Below are positions 1 through 8,863 of a stretch of DNA of 64,000 bases, piece by piece (position 1 is the stretch's first letter; the number at the start of each line of letters is the position of its first letter). The translations under genes were made by a program, and so were the position numbers. The DNA is from Desulfobacterales bacterium (GTDB lineage: Bacteria; Desulfobacterota; Desulfobacteria; Desulfobacterales; SpSt-501): the NCBI GenBank assembly GCA_030834695.1, contig JAUQXK010000052.1, forward strand, positions 108,442 to 172,441, read 5' to 3'. The notes under the pieces were generated by a model that worked only from the letters and a program-made list of their open reading frames with translations, was not told where the DNA came from and ran no database searches.

Positions 1-66
1 CGCCACTGTGATGGGCGCGGAGATGCACAAGAGCCCGATGAAGGCAAAAGCGAAAACGGCGATCAT
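1..66 (-). CDS. dctM: TRAP transporter large permease DctM, N-terminal fragment
   Basis: Only the first 22 codons are in the window; the gene continues past position 1. The translation starts MIAVFAFAFIGLLCIS, a hydrophobic first membrane segment as expected for the large (about 12-helix) permease of a TRAP transporter. The ATG at 66-64 overlaps the TGA of the dctQ gene in an ATGA junction, which supports translational coupling and this start. The identification rests on operon position after dctP and dctQ more than on the short fragment. Confidence 0.75.
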   Translation of the reverse strand, partial: MIAVFAFAFIGLLCISAPITVA

Positions 67-554
67 GCGGCCGCTCCTTTCGATCCCCAACCGAGGAAGG
101 TGAAGAACTCCTCCAGCGTCAGGAAAAACATGATGAAGAAACCCGCCGGCAACGACGCGTAGGGAAAGCTCATTATGAGACCAATGGCCGGGGACGTCTG
201 TTTCCAGTTGTAGATGGTCTGGAAGAGGCCGAAGCCGAACATCATGCCGAAGAAAAACAGAGCCGATAGATAGGCCAGAAACTTCAGGGCCTTAGCCACT
301 CCCGGCGGCACGGACTCGACCACCGAGTCCATCTTGACCTGGTAGCCTTTCTTCAAGCCCACCGCACCGCCGAGCATGGACGCCCATGCCAGGGAGTAGG
401 TAGAGACTTCGCCGGACCAGATGGTCATCTTCTGGAATACGTACCGGCCGATGACTTCGTAAGGGATGACGATGCCGATAACGGCCATGAAGAGAATCGT
501 TCCCCAGCTTCCGAACTTAATCAGAAATACGTTGAACCCTTCTAAAGCGCGCAT
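63..554 (-). CDS. dctQ: TRAP transporter small permease DctQ
   Basis: A 163-residue membrane protein with four predicted hydrophobic segments (about residues 13-35, 50-65, 88-110 and 128-150), the normal size and layout of the small DctQ subunit of tripartite ATP-independent periplasmic transporters. It pairs with DctM in the inner membrane to move a carboxylate delivered by the DctP binding protein, driven by an ion gradient. An AGAGGGA ribosome site lies 7 nt before the ATG. It lies downstream of dctP across an 80-nt gap that holds a strong hairpin, and overlaps dctM by an ATGA junction. The substrate cannot be read from the sequence. Confidence 0.88.
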   Translation of the reverse strand: MRALEGFNVFLIKFGSWGTILFMAVIGIVIPYEVIGRYVFQKMTIWSGEVSTYSLAWASMLGGAVGLKKGYQVKMDSVVESVPPGVAKALKFLAYLSALFFFGMMFGFGLFQTIYNWKQTSPAIGLIMSFPYASLPAGFFIMFFLTLEEFFTFLGWGSKGAAA

Positions 555-585
555 TGCCGGTCCCTCTGAAATGTCAGGATAAACT

Positions 586-620
586 ACGGGCGCCCTTCCG
601 TTGACCCCGAGGGCGCCCGT
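586..620 (-). promoter_or_regulatory. Intercistronic hairpin between dctP and dctQ
   Basis: A perfect 11-bp GC-rich inverted repeat (arms 586-596 and 610-620, loop 13 nt) lies directly after the dctP stop codon. No T-run follows on the minus strand. Such hairpins often protect the upstream binding-protein mRNA from 3' decay or partly terminate before the membrane genes; this role is inferred. Confidence 0.6.
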
Positions 621-634
621 TGACAGGGCACAAA

Positions 635-1618
635 TTACTTTGCGTTCATGATGGCTTCGATGTCGGCCTTGCTGAACTGGCTGCTGAATTGATCGTAAAT
701 CGGGGCCATGGCCTTCTTGAAGCTCTCGCGGTCCACGTCGCGCACCACGGTGACGCCCTTGCTGGCGATTTCTTGGATCTTCGCTTCCTCGGCGTCGCGG
801 TTGGTCTTGCGCTGGAACGTGCCCGCCTCGTAGGAGGTCTTCACGAACAGTTCCTGATCCTCCTTGGGCATGGCGTCGAAGGTCTTCTTGCTCATGAGGA
901 AGGGGGACGGCGAGTACACGTGGGCGGTGAGCGAGAAGTTCTTCTGAACGTCCCAGAACTTGGAGGCGTAGTAGACGGCGATCGGGTTTTCCTGGCCGTC
1001 GATGACTTTCTGCTGCAGGGCGGTGTAGACTTCACCCCAGGCCATGGGGGTGGGGTTCAGGCCGGCTTCCTTCCAGGCGGCCAGGTGGACCTTGTTCTCC
1101 ATGGTGCGGATCTTAAGTCCCTTGGCGTCATCCACCTTCTTCACGGAGACCTTGGCGTTGGTCAGGTGGCGGAAGCCGTTTTCCCAGAACGACAGGGCCT
1201 TGATGTTGGCCTTTTCGAAGTCGTCGAGCAGCTTGCGGCCGATGGGGCCGTCCATCACCAAGTCGACGTGGGCGTTGTCGCGGAACAGGAAGGGAAAGTC
1301 CAGAATGTTGATGGAGGGGCTGAAGCCTCCCAGGGGACCGGTGGAAGTAACCAGCAGGTCGATGGCGCCCTGCTGAATGCCCTCGGTCATTTCACGTTCG
1401 CCCTTGCCCAACTGGTTGCTGGGATAGAGCTTGATCTCGATGCGGCCGTTGGTACGCTCCTTGATCAGGTCGGCGAATTTCTGGGCGCCGACCATGTAGG
1501 GATGGTCCATGCTCTGGGTGGATGCCAGCTTCATGGTGGCCTTGTACTGGGCCGCCGCCGGTCCGGCCAGCATAATCGCCATCAGCACTGCTAACCCGAA
1601 TACCAATACTTTCTTCAT
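635..1618 (-). CDS. dctP: TRAP transporter substrate-binding protein DctP
   Basis: A 327-residue periplasmic solute receptor. It has a signal peptide (MKKVLVFGLAVLMAIMLAGP, cut near AAA-Q at residues 22-24) and then the DctP family fold, with the typical N-terminal MKLAS strand, GRIEIKLYP near residues 59-67 and LKIRTMENKVHLAAWKEAG near 168-186, which carries the conserved arginine that binds substrate carboxylates. An AGGAGGA site lies just before the ATG. It is the first gene of the dctPQM set and follows an IclR regulator by 55 nt. The ligand is unknown; C4-dicarboxylates or other organic acids are typical for the family. Confidence 0.92.
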   Translation of the reverse strand: MKKVLVFGLAVLMAIMLAGPAAAQYKATMKLASTQSMDHPYMVGAQKFADLIKERTNGRIEIKLYPSNQLGKGEREMTEGIQQGAIDLLVTSTGPLGGFSPSINILDFPFLFRDNAHVDLVMDGPIGRKLLDDFEKANIKALSFWENGFRHLTNAKVSVKKVDDAKGLKIRTMENKVHLAAWKEAGLNPTPMAWGEVYTALQQKVIDGQENPIAVYYASKFWDVQKNFSLTAHVYSPSPFLMSKKTFDAMPKEDQELFVKTSYEAGTFQRKTNRDAEEAKIQEIASKGVTVVRDVDRESFKKAMAPIYDQFSSQFSKADIEAIMNAK

Positions 1619-1673
1619 GTTGGTTCCTCCTTGCCTGTGATGGGTTGGTGATGAAATGCAACGAAGCGAATAG

Positions 1674-2564
1674 TTAACATATCAGCCTATTTGGATCATT
1701 ATCAACTGTCAAGGGCATATTCCGGCGCAGCCCCGGCTTGAAGCCGAGAACCCTGGATATCAGGATGGAGGCCGCCTTGACCTCTTTTTCGAAGCGTCGG
1801 ATGGTTGCTGGGGTGAAACGCTGCGCCGGGCCGGAAAGGCTGATGGCGGCCACCACCGCGCCGGAGCTGTCTCGGATCGGTGCGGCGACGCATTTTACCC
1901 CGAGATCGAGCTCTTCGTTGTCCAACGCAATGCCGCTGCGACGGATACGTTCGAGTTCCTGCCTGAGTCGTTCGCGGTCGGTGATGGAGTTGCGGGTATG
2001 CGCCTTCAGCCCCCGGGCTTCGATCAAACGGTCGACGGCGTCGTCGGACATTCCGCTCAGGAGGACTTTGCCGACCCCGGTACAGTGCATGGGGTTGCGC
2101 TGCCCCACCTGGTTGATGATGCGGATCGGCTGGGAGCACTCCACTTTATCGACATAAAGACATTGGTCCTGGTCGGCTACGCACAGATAGCAGGTCTCCT
2201 GCGCCCGCTGCACCAGGTCGAGCATGATGGGCCGGGCCAGGGAGCGCAGATCCAGGCTCATCTCGGCCACATTTCCCAGGAACAGGATGTCCGGCCCCAG
2301 GCGGTACTCGCTGCGCCGAGGTGCGACCCTGGACAGGAACCCTTCCGTTTCAAGGGTGGCCAAAATACGCTGTACCGAACTTTTATGGTATCCCAGCGTG
2401 GCAACCATGTCTTCCGCGGTCCAAACGTTGCGCTGCGGCGTGAACAGTTTGAGCAGGCGCAACGTTTTCACCAGAGACTTGATCGTGCTTCCCGTTTTGG
2501 CATCGTCAGTCATGGCTTGCCTAACGCGCGGGAAGGCTGAAGGAAACGGAGCGTTTGCCATCAT
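1674..2564 (-). CDS. IclR-family transcriptional regulator
   Basis: A 296-residue regulator with an N-terminal winged helix (about residues 27-90, including VATLGYHKSSVQRILATLETEGFL-type helix-turn-helix) and a C-terminal IclR effector domain (about 100-270) with the usual GVGKVLLSG and CVAAPIRDSSGAVVAAISLSGP signatures. IclR proteins bind small organic acids and usually control the adjacent catabolic or transport operon, so dctPQM starting 55 nt downstream is the probable target. The start is uncertain: ATG at 2564 or at 2513 (MTDDAKTGS) are both possible and neither has a strong ribosome site. It follows panB by 45 nt. Confidence 0.85.
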   Translation of the reverse strand: MMANAPFPSAFPRVRQAMTDDAKTGSTIKSLVKTLRLLKLFTPQRNVWTAEDMVATLGYHKSSVQRILATLETEGFLSRVAPRRSEYRLGPDILFLGNVAEMSLDLRSLARPIMLDLVQRAQETCYLCVADQDQCLYVDKVECSQPIRIINQVGQRNPMHCTGVGKVLLSGMSDDAVDRLIEARGLKAHTRNSITDRERLRQELERIRRSGIALDNEELDLGVKCVAAPIRDSSGAVVAAISLSGPAQRFTPATIRRFEKEVKAASILISRVLGFKPGLRRNMPLTVDNDPNRLIC

Positions 2565-2609
2565 TCAGGTTGAATCGACGCAATGCCATGGATCCGCCTC
2601 TGCGGTGGG

Positions 2610-3461
2610 CTAAGGGTTTTTTTTAAGGAGTTCTTTCATCTTGAGGAGCTCGGTCTCCGGCATTTTGTAGCAGTGTTCAGCAGCCGGGAAGCCTCCGCGG
2701 GTCACATCCTGGGTGAACTCCTTCAGCGCTGCGACGATCTGGCCACCGATGTCCGCATACTTCTTGACGAATTTCGGCGTGAATGCGTCGAACATTCCAA
2801 GCATGTCGTGGACGATCAGGCACTGGCCGTCGACATGCGGGCCGGCGCCGATTCCGACGATAGGGATTTGCGCACGTTCGGTGACGATCTGGGCGACTTC
2901 GGGCGGAACCGCTTCGAGCAGGATCATGCACACTCCGGCTTCTTCCAGCAACCGGGCGTCCTCGATCAACCGAACCGCCGCGGCCGCATCGCGCCCCTGG
3001 GCCTTAAAACCGCCCAGCATGGCGATGGACTGCGGGGTCAAGCCCAAGTGTCCGACGACCGGCACAGTCGCACGGATGATCGCCCGGATGGTATCGAGCA
3101 CCTCCCGGCCGCCCTCGAGCTTGATCGCGTCGCAGCCGCACTCAGCCATGAACCGGCCCGCGTTGCGAACGGCTTCCTGGGGGCAGACCTGATAGGTCAT
3201 GTAGGGCATATCGCCGATGAGGAAAACGTTGGGAGCACCTTTGCGAACCGCCCGGGTGTGGGGGATCAACAGATCCATGGTCACCGGAAGCGTCGAATCG
3301 AAGCCAAACGTCGTCATGCCGATGGAGTCTCCCACCAGGATGATATCAATGCCGGCTTTTTCTTCGAACTGTGCCATGGGGAAATCATAGGCGGTCAGCC
3401 AGGTGATGGGCTGTTTGGCTCTCTTTTTTTCGATCAAGGTGTGCGCGGTCACTTTTTTCAC
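2610..3461 (-). CDS. panB: 3-methyl-2-oxobutanoate hydroxymethyltransferase
   Basis: A 283-residue cytoplasmic enzyme, slightly longer than E. coli PanB (264). It transfers a hydroxymethyl group from methylene-tetrahydrofolate to alpha-ketoisovalerate, the first step of pantothenate synthesis. Conserved family segments are easy to see: VGDSIGMTTFGFDST near 43-57, PNVFLIGDMPYMTYQ near 76-90, KLEGG near 115, VVGHLGLTPQS near 134-144 and PIVGIGAGPHVDGQ near 195-208. It is not next to panC or panD here; it lies upstream of the iclR-dctPQM genes in the same direction. A good sigma-70 promoter lies upstream at 3526-3555. Confidence 0.95.
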   Translation of the reverse strand: MKKVTAHTLIEKKRAKQPITWLTAYDFPMAQFEEKAGIDIILVGDSIGMTTFGFDSTLPVTMDLLIPHTRAVRKGAPNVFLIGDMPYMTYQVCPQEAVRNAGRFMAECGCDAIKLEGGREVLDTIRAIIRATVPVVGHLGLTPQSIAMLGGFKAQGRDAAAAVRLIEDARLLEEAGVCMILLEAVPPEVAQIVTERAQIPIVGIGAGPHVDGQCLIVHDMLGMFDAFTPKFVKKYADIGGQIVAALKEFTQDVTRGGFPAAEHCYKMPETELLKMKELLKKNP

Positions 3462-3525
3462 GTTAAGACCCTTTCTTGGCGGTAAGCGGTGTTTGCTGGA
3501 TGAGAGGCGTTCAACGTTCCCCGCA

Positions 3526-3555
3526 ATATTAGAAAGGGGGGCGAGGATCTGTCAA
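3526..3555 (-). promoter_or_regulatory. Putative sigma-70 promoter of panB
   Basis: On the minus strand a perfect TTGACA (3555-3550) is separated by 18 nt from TAATAT (3531-3526), about 65 nt before the panB ATG. This fits a housekeeping promoter that could also serve iclR and dctPQM. The 3462-3670 gap holds nothing else that I can support. Confidence 0.6.
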
Positions 3556-3676
3556 TAAAAAAAATCGTATAAAGATAATTAATTTCGTAATACGATATTT
3601 TAATCGATCTCCCCGGCGGTTGACATTCCCCAACTCGGTCGGCAGGTGGGCTGCGAAGGTTGACCATTCCGTGATG

Positions 3677-3726
3677 GCATAAAGCAAACGGCCCGCCGAA
3701 CCATCGGCGGGCCGTTTGCTTTATGC
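3677..3726 (-). terminator. Strong hairpin terminator downstream of tRNA-Ala
   Basis: A perfect 23-bp inverted repeat with a 4-nt loop (arms 3677-3699 and 3704-3726) with GC-rich core and an AT-rich base. It lies 48 nt past the 3' end of the tRNA gene on the minus strand and before the panB promoter. Symmetry makes it able to act in both directions. Confidence 0.75.
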
Positions 3727-3774
3727 GGTTGAATCGTCAAGAATTACAGCTGATCGCTCAGCTGGTTGCCAACT

Positions 3775-3850
3775 TGGTGGAGCTGAGGGGGGTCGAACCC
3801 CTGGCCTCATGAATGCCATTCATGCGCTCTCCCAACTGAGCTACAGCCCC
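3775..3850 (-). tRNA. tRNA-Ala (anticodon GGC)
   Basis: A complete 76-nt cloverleaf on the minus strand with encoded CCA. The acceptor stem GGGGCTG pairs with CAGCTCC (one G-T pair), the D-arm has GCTC/GAGC, the anticodon stem CATGA/TCATG holds the loop ATGGCAT with anticodon GGC, and the T-loop is TTCGACC. It reads GCC/GCU alanine codons. Confidence 0.97.
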
Positions 3851-3864
3851 AGAAAAACTTTTAT

Positions 3865-3893
3865 TACTTACCAATGGCGGTTTCGAGTGTCAA
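3865..3893 (-). promoter_or_regulatory. Putative promoter of tRNA-Ala
   Basis: TTGACA (3893-3888) and TAAGTA (3870-3865) are 17 nt apart on the minus strand, placing the start point a few bases before the mature 5' end at 3850. The surrounding 3850-3960 stretch is very AT-rich. Confidence 0.6.
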
Positions 3894-4036
3894 TATTTTT
3901 TTCAAGTATTGACAAATTTAGAATTTAAAAACTATTATAAAAAGTTAAAATTTTAATGACTCAACCGAATTGAAGTGGCTTTGGTTTCGACGAAGCGGCC
4001 GGTGCGAATCAAAATTGTAAGCAGGCAGGAACCGTT

Positions 4037-4279
4037 GTGAATCCTTATATGAAACCTCCTCGAATCTCCCGGCGCCCACCGAGCAGTCAGGGCGCTTTCA
4101 AAGAATTCGACGCGACGGAGCTTTATTGCCCGCGGTGCCGGCGGGCGGTTCCCGTACGCAAGCGCTTGCTTCTCGTGCTGCCGGAGGGCGACAAGTATGA
4201 ATATCTGTGCGCCGTATGCTCCAGCACCGTGGGAACCAAGACCAGCCGGGGCGAGGCGTCGGTTCGGCTGATCGTCTGA
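4037..4279 (+). CDS. Small zinc-ribbon protein
   Basis: An 80-residue protein with a basic, proline-rich N-terminus and one zinc-ribbon-like pair, CPRC (about residues 31-34) and CAVC (about 58-61), separated by 23 residues with two beta-hairpin-like stretches. The start is GTG at 4037 or ATG at 4049; neither ribosome site is convincing. Small two-CxxC proteins of this kind are common in Desulfobacterota and are usually of unknown role. It precedes the ppiD-like gene by 179 nt on the same strand. Confidence 0.6.
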   Translation: MNPYMKPPRISRRPPSSQGAFKEFDATELYCPRCRRAVPVRKRLLLVLPEGDKYEYLCAVCSSTVGTKTSRGEASVRLIV

Positions 4280-4458
4280 TCACGCCGGCAGCGGACATCC
4301 GGCGCGGCGTCGAGGGAACCGGTTGACCGTCCCTTGTCCGAAAGAGGAGAAGGAGGGGATGGATCCTGCCGGGCTCACTGTGGATGAAACGTGGCGCAAA
4401 GCGCCGAAAGCTTAGTGCGTGCTCAGCAAAATATGGCTCGCAGCGGAGAGAATGACGT

Positions 4459-6357
4459 ATGCTTGACTTGATGCGCAAACACGCGGGAACCTGGATGATC
4501 AAGGCCCTGCTCGGGGCCATTGTCGTGGTGTTCGTTTTCTGGGGAGTTGGAAGCTGGACCAGTCAACGGGAGGGGATTGTGGCCACGGTAAACGGCGAGT
4601 CCATATCCCTGGAAGATTACCGCAACGCTTACAACCGCTTGATGGAGCAGGCGCGTCAGAGCCTGGGGTCGAATCTCAGCGATGAGATGCTCAAAGCCCT
4701 GCAGGTCCCGAAGCGCACCATGGAGCAATTAATCGATCGAACGCTCCTCAAGCAGGCCGCCGAGCATTTGGAGATGCACGTGACCGATGATGAACTGGCG
4801 CAGTCGATTCGCAGCATACCGGCATTTCAGACCGGAGGGGTTTTCGACCGTCGGCGTTATCAGCAGGTGCTGTCCCTCAACCGCACTACACCCGAGATCT
4901 TCGAGTTGAACCAGCGCGACAGTCTGCTGGTCGGAAAGCTGGCCCGGTTGGTGACGGACACGGTTAAAGTGTCGGAAAGCGAGGCCGAAAGCTGGTATCA
5001 ATGGAACCAGGCCGCCGTCCGATTCGACTTCGTGACGGTCGACGCCGAGCGCTATAAGAACATCGCCGTGGCCGCCGATGAGGTTGCACCGTATTTCGAT
5101 CGAATGAAGGATAACTATCAGATCCCGGCCGAGATCCAAGTGCGATACGTTCATTTTGCTCCCGAGGCATACAGCGGCCGCATTCAAGTGTCCCCCGAGG
5201 AAGTTCGTGAATACTACGAGGCCAACTCCGACCGGTTTGTCATCGCCCCAACCGTCGAGGCCAGTCACATTCTGATCCGGATTCCGGCCGACGCCGACCC
5301 GGCCGCGGTTGAGGCCGCGCGCGAGCGCATCCAGGGAATTTTGAAGCAGGCCCGCGAGGGTCAGGATTTCGCGCAGCTTGCCAAACAGTACTCTGAAGAC
5401 GAGGGCACCAAGAGCCAGGGCGGCGACCTGGGAGCTTTCCCAAGGGAAGCGATGGTACCGCCTTTCGGCGAGGTGGCCTTCGCCACCCCGCCCGGCCAGA
5501 TCAGCGAACCGGTGAGGACTCGCTTCGGCTGGCATCTGATCCGGGTGACGAAGGCCAACGAAGGGCGCACGCGCAGCGTGGAGGAAGCAACCGATGAAAT
5601 CCGGAATCTGCTCAAAAGCGAGCGGTCCCGCAGCCTGGCTTACGACGATGCCGAAGCCGTTTACGACGCCGCATCGGTCGCCAACGATCTGATCGGTGCG
5701 GCGGGCGCTCGCGGGGTGGAGGTGCGCACGACGGAATTTTTCAGCCGCAACGAGCCGGTGAAGGGAATTGCGCAGGGGGTCGAGTTTGCGCAATCGGCAT
5801 TTCAGTTGGCGCCCGGTACCGTCAGTGAGATCCTGGATTTCGGAAATGGATACTGGCTGATGCAGGTCGCCGAAAGTCGGCCGGCGCGAATTCCCGAGCT
5901 GGCGACCATTGAATCGCGTGTCCGGCAGGATCTGATTCGGGAAAAACAGCGGGAGCAAGCTCGAAAAGACGCCCAAGCGCTGTTGGAAGACGTGAAGAGC
6001 GGCGTTGCGTGGGAGCAGGCCGCAAAAAAGCTTGGACTGACGCCGCGGGCATCGGGTTTTTTAAAACGCAACGATCCGATCGGCGATCTGGGTTCGGAGC
6101 CGGAAATGCTTCGTGCGGCGTTTGAACGGTCCGGCGGCAACCCTTTGCCGCCCGAACCCATCCAGACCTCTAAAGGCTATTCCGTGATTCGCTTCGGCGA
6201 GCGCAAGCCGCCGGATATGGCGGGTTTCGAGCCGGAGCGCAGCCAAATTATGGAGCGCTTGCTGCAGCAGAAGAAATTCAGGGCCTGGGAAGCCTGGATG
6301 AAGCAGTTGCGCGACCGCAGCCAGGTCGATCAAAAGCGGGATTTCAACACGATCTGA
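4459..6357 (+). CDS. ppiD: PpiD/SurA-type membrane-anchored peptidylprolyl isomerase
   Basis: A 632-residue protein matching the PpiD plan. It has a short cytoplasmic N-terminus, one membrane helix at about 13-33, a SurA_N-like chaperone region (about 35-200), a parvulin domain (about 266-363, with ASHILIRIP, the GGDLGAF motif and FGWHLIRV) and a second C-terminal chaperone-like half ending in basic helices. It should sit in the inner membrane facing the periplasm and help fold outer-membrane or secreted proteins. A GGAGAG sequence lies before the ATG. Length is close to E. coli PpiD (623). Confidence 0.88.
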   Translation: MLDLMRKHAGTWMIKALLGAIVVVFVFWGVGSWTSQREGIVATVNGESISLEDYRNAYNRLMEQARQSLGSNLSDEMLKALQVPKRTMEQLIDRTLLKQAAEHLEMHVTDDELAQSIRSIPAFQTGGVFDRRRYQQVLSLNRTTPEIFELNQRDSLLVGKLARLVTDTVKVSESEAESWYQWNQAAVRFDFVTVDAERYKNIAVAADEVAPYFDRMKDNYQIPAEIQVRYVHFAPEAYSGRIQVSPEEVREYYEANSDRFVIAPTVEASHILIRIPADADPAAVEAARERIQGILKQAREGQDFAQLAKQYSEDEGTKSQGGDLGAFPREAMVPPFGEVAFATPPGQISEPVRTRFGWHLIRVTKANEGRTRSVEEATDEIRNLLKSERSRSLAYDDAEAVYDAASVANDLIGAAGARGVEVRTTEFFSRNEPVKGIAQGVEFAQSAFQLAPGTVSEILDFGNGYWLMQVAESRPARIPELATIESRVRQDLIREKQREQARKDAQALLEDVKSGVAWEQAAKKLGLTPRASGFLKRNDPIGDLGSEPEMLRAAFERSGGNPLPPEPIQTSKGYSVIRFGERKPPDMAGFEPERSQIMERLLQQKKFRAWEAWMKQLRDRSQVDQKRDFNTI

Positions 6358-6436
6358 AACCAACCGGCGCCGCGTCTGCGCCGATCCGACCGCGCCCGGC
6401 AGCCACTGCGCCGGAGGACCGGTCAGAGGAGGTTTG

Positions 6437-6682
6437 ATGGCCGCAGCATCCAAGACCACGCCGAACCCGTCCTCCCACGTTCACATGACCAAAAAGTGCC
6501 CGGAGTGTTTCACCTACCTGCCGCTCGATTCCAAGCTGTGCCATTCGTGCGGAAAGGCCGTCGGGCCGGTGAACCGCTTGGGCTTGGCCGAAAAACCGCC
6601 AAACGTGAAAGGGTATGCGTTGGCGGCGATCGCCATTCTGGCGTTCGTCATTTTCATGTGGTGGGGGTTTTTTACCGAATAG
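6437..6682 (+). CDS. Zinc-ribbon protein with C-terminal membrane helix
   Basis: An 81-residue protein starting at ATG 6437 behind an AGAGGAGG site. It has a double CxxC zinc ribbon (KKCPECFTYLP near 19-29 and LCHSCGKAVG near 35-44) followed by one hydrophobic helix (about 60-77) and a tiny tail. This tail-anchored zinc-ribbon layout suggests a small adaptor held on the cytoplasmic face of the membrane, but no specific function is recognised. It lies 79 nt after ppiD and is closed by the terminator at 6696-6747. Confidence 0.7.
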   Translation: MAAASKTTPNPSSHVHMTKKCPECFTYLPLDSKLCHSCGKAVGPVNRLGLAEKPPNVKGYALAAIAILAFVIFMWWGFFTE

Positions 6683-6695
6683 TTATGAGCCCAAC

Positions 6696-6747
6696 TAAAG
6701 CACAAGAGGCCACAGGCCCATTCGGGCTGGTGGCCTCTTGTGCTTTA
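6696..6747. terminator. Bidirectional terminator between convergent genes
   Basis: An 18-bp perfect inverted repeat (arms 6696-6713 and 6730-6747) with a further partly paired inner stem. The right arm includes the TAA stop of the uvrD-like gene (6747-6745), so the hairpin starts within the reading frame of one gene and serves the zinc-ribbon gene from the other side. Confidence 0.8.
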
Positions 6748-8736
6748 CCAGCGCAGTTGTGAAATCCCGGAAAAACCGATGGAGCGTTTCTTAAGGATGT
6801 CGTCCGGGATCATGTCGATGAAACGCGACGGGCGGTTGAGAAGGATTCCCTGACTGCGGTCATAGACTTGGCGAGGGTAGGTAAAACACAGGCTTTCGCG
6901 GGCACGGGTCGCGGCCACGTACATGAGGCGCAGTTCTTCTTCCATATCCTCTTCGTTGGCCATGGCATACAGGGACGGAAATCGACCGTCCAATGCCCAG
7001 ATGACGAAAACACTCTGCCACTCTAAACCCTTGGCCGAATGGATCGTCGAGAGAACCAGGCGGTCTTCGGCCTCGGCCGTGTAGAGAGTTTCTTCCGCAC
7101 TGATGTTGGGCGGCTCCAGGGCCATGTCGGTCAGAAAGTGCTCCAGTCGACGGTAGCGTTCCAGGATGCCCAGCAATTGATCGAGGTCTTTTGCACGCTT
7201 GGGGTGGTCGTCGAAAAGCTGCCTCAGAATCGGCAGGTAGTAGTGGACGACGGCGCCCCCCATTTCCGCCAACGGCATGGCCGTTGCGTTGATGGAGCGG
7301 TAGAGATCCTTCAGACGATCGAGACCCGCGTTCTTTGCCTTGAGCGAGAGGAGGCCGTTGACGCCCGTTCCGGCCGCCACAATGGACTCATAAATCCGTT
7401 GAGCGCCGCGAGGGCCGACTTTTTCGACCAACTGCAGGATTCGGTACCAGCTGATACGGTCGTAGGGATTGGCGATCACCCGCAGATGGGCCAGGACATC
7501 CTTGATGTGCGCCGATTCCGTGAACTTGAAACCGCCGACCTTGATAAACGGGATCCCTTGACGGCTGAGTTCGATCTCCAGGTCGAAAGAATGAAAGCCG
7601 GCACGGAAGAGCACGGCGATCTGCTCCAGACGCAGGCCACGGGCCGTGAGATTTTGGATTTGCTCAACCACATACACCGACTGGGTATGCTCATCCTCGG
7701 TCTCGATGAGTTCGGGCAGCGTCCCGCCGGACTTGCGCGTGAATAGGTGTTTGGAGTACTTCTCTCGAGCGCGCTCGATGACGACGTTGGTCAGGCTGAG
7801 AATCGGCTGGGTGCTTCGGTAGTTTTCTTCCAGTCCGATGACGCGAGTTCCCGGGAAAAGCTTGGGGAAATCGATGATGTTGCGAAAGTTGGCTCCCCGA
7901 AAGGCGTAAATGCTTTGCGAGTCGTCGCCCACCACCATGATGTTATGATTGGCGTCGGTTAGATGGTACAGGATCTCGGCTTGGACCCGGTTGGTGTCCT
8001 GGTACTCATCGACCATGATGTAGCGATAGGAGGCGGAGATGCGGCGGCGCACCTCCGGCGCATCCTGCAGCAACCGCTGGAACCAAACGAGCAGGTCGTC
8101 GTAATCCATGAAATGGTGTTCGCGCTTGCGTTGCGAGTAGCATTCAAAGAGCGCGGCGATGGCATCCATCTGCTCGGACAGATGGGCATAATCCGCAAAG
8201 ACCACGTCTTCGACGGACTGCGCCTTGTTGGCGGCGCGGCTGAAGATGTCGGCTAAGGTATTTTTGCGCGGCAGGCGCCGCTGGCGGGATGCAGCCTCGC
8301 TTTCCTTGCGAATCAGCGCGATGAGGGCTTCCGCGTCGTTGCGGTCCAGAATGGCAAAGTCGGGCGAGAGGCCGGCGTACGAGGCGTATTGACGTAGTTT
8401 CAAATTGGCAAAGGAGTGGAATGTGCCACCGGATACCCGTTCACACCGTTGGTCCAGCAGCCGTGCCGCCCGTTGCAGCATTTCTTGGGAGGCTTTGCGG
8501 GTGAAGGTCAGCAGCAAGATCGCGGCCGGATGAACGCCCTCGGCTACTAGCCGCGCTACCCGATGGGTCAGCGTGCGAGTTTTTCCGCTGCCCGCCCCCG
8601 CGACCACCAGCAAAGGGCCGTCGGCATGCTCGACAGCGGCCCGTTGGGCATCATTCAGCGCTTCCCCCCACAGACCGGTCGATGCGCGCGGGCGGCAGGC
8701 ATTGTCACTAAGTTTTTGCATGATGGAGCAAACCAT
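6745..8736 (-). CDS. uvrD: UvrD/PcrA/Rep-family DNA helicase
   Basis: A 663-residue superfamily 1A 3'-5' helicase. It shows motif Q/I (LNDAQRAAVEH at about 27-37, AGAGSGKT at 46-53), motif II DEYQD (about 240), motif III GDDSQSIYAFRGA, motif IV LEENYRST, motif V TIHSAKGLEW and motif VI LMYVAATRARESL near 620. It unwinds DNA in repair or replication restart. It is shorter than UvrD (720) because the flexible C-terminal tail after motif VI is short. The start is ATG at 8736 or ATG at 8721 (MQKLSDNA). It converges with the zinc-ribbon gene. Confidence 0.93.
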   Translation of the reverse strand: MVCSIMQKLSDNACRPRASTGLWGEALNDAQRAAVEHADGPLLVVAGAGSGKTRTLTHRVARLVAEGVHPAAILLLTFTRKASQEMLQRAARLLDQRCERVSGGTFHSFANLKLRQYASYAGLSPDFAILDRNDAEALIALIRKESEAASRQRRLPRKNTLADIFSRAANKAQSVEDVVFADYAHLSEQMDAIAALFECYSQRKREHHFMDYDDLLVWFQRLLQDAPEVRRRISASYRYIMVDEYQDTNRVQAEILYHLTDANHNIMVVGDDSQSIYAFRGANFRNIIDFPKLFPGTRVIGLEENYRSTQPILSLTNVVIERAREKYSKHLFTRKSGGTLPELIETEDEHTQSVYVVEQIQNLTARGLRLEQIAVLFRAGFHSFDLEIELSRQGIPFIKVGGFKFTESAHIKDVLAHLRVIANPYDRISWYRILQLVEKVGPRGAQRIYESIVAAGTGVNGLLSLKAKNAGLDRLKDLYRSINATAMPLAEMGGAVVHYYLPILRQLFDDHPKRAKDLDQLLGILERYRRLEHFLTDMALEPPNISAEETLYTAEAEDRLVLSTIHSAKGLEWQSVFVIWALDGRFPSLYAMANEEDMEEELRLMYVAATRARESLCFTYPRQVYDRSQGILLNRPSRFIDMIPDDILKKRSIGFSGISQLRW

Positions 8737-8863
8737 TCATCCGGGCCCGGCCGCATCGCCGGTGCCGTTCTGCGTTGGAAAGGCGAGAAGCACCCTATCA
8801 GAAAAGACGGTGAAGGTCTTGTCTTTTTTCAGAGAGCCATCCTTGATTCGAATTTGGCTTAGA

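Noticed and set aside
3458..3667. 69-codon minus-strand frame upstream of panB
   Set aside because: It overlaps the panB promoter and 5' leader, has no ribosome site and no protein-like pattern.
4729..5976. Long open frame on the minus strand opposite the ppiD-like gene
   Set aside because: It is the antisense shadow of a GC-rich gene; its translation has no recognisable motifs and the plus-strand protein has clear PpiD domains.
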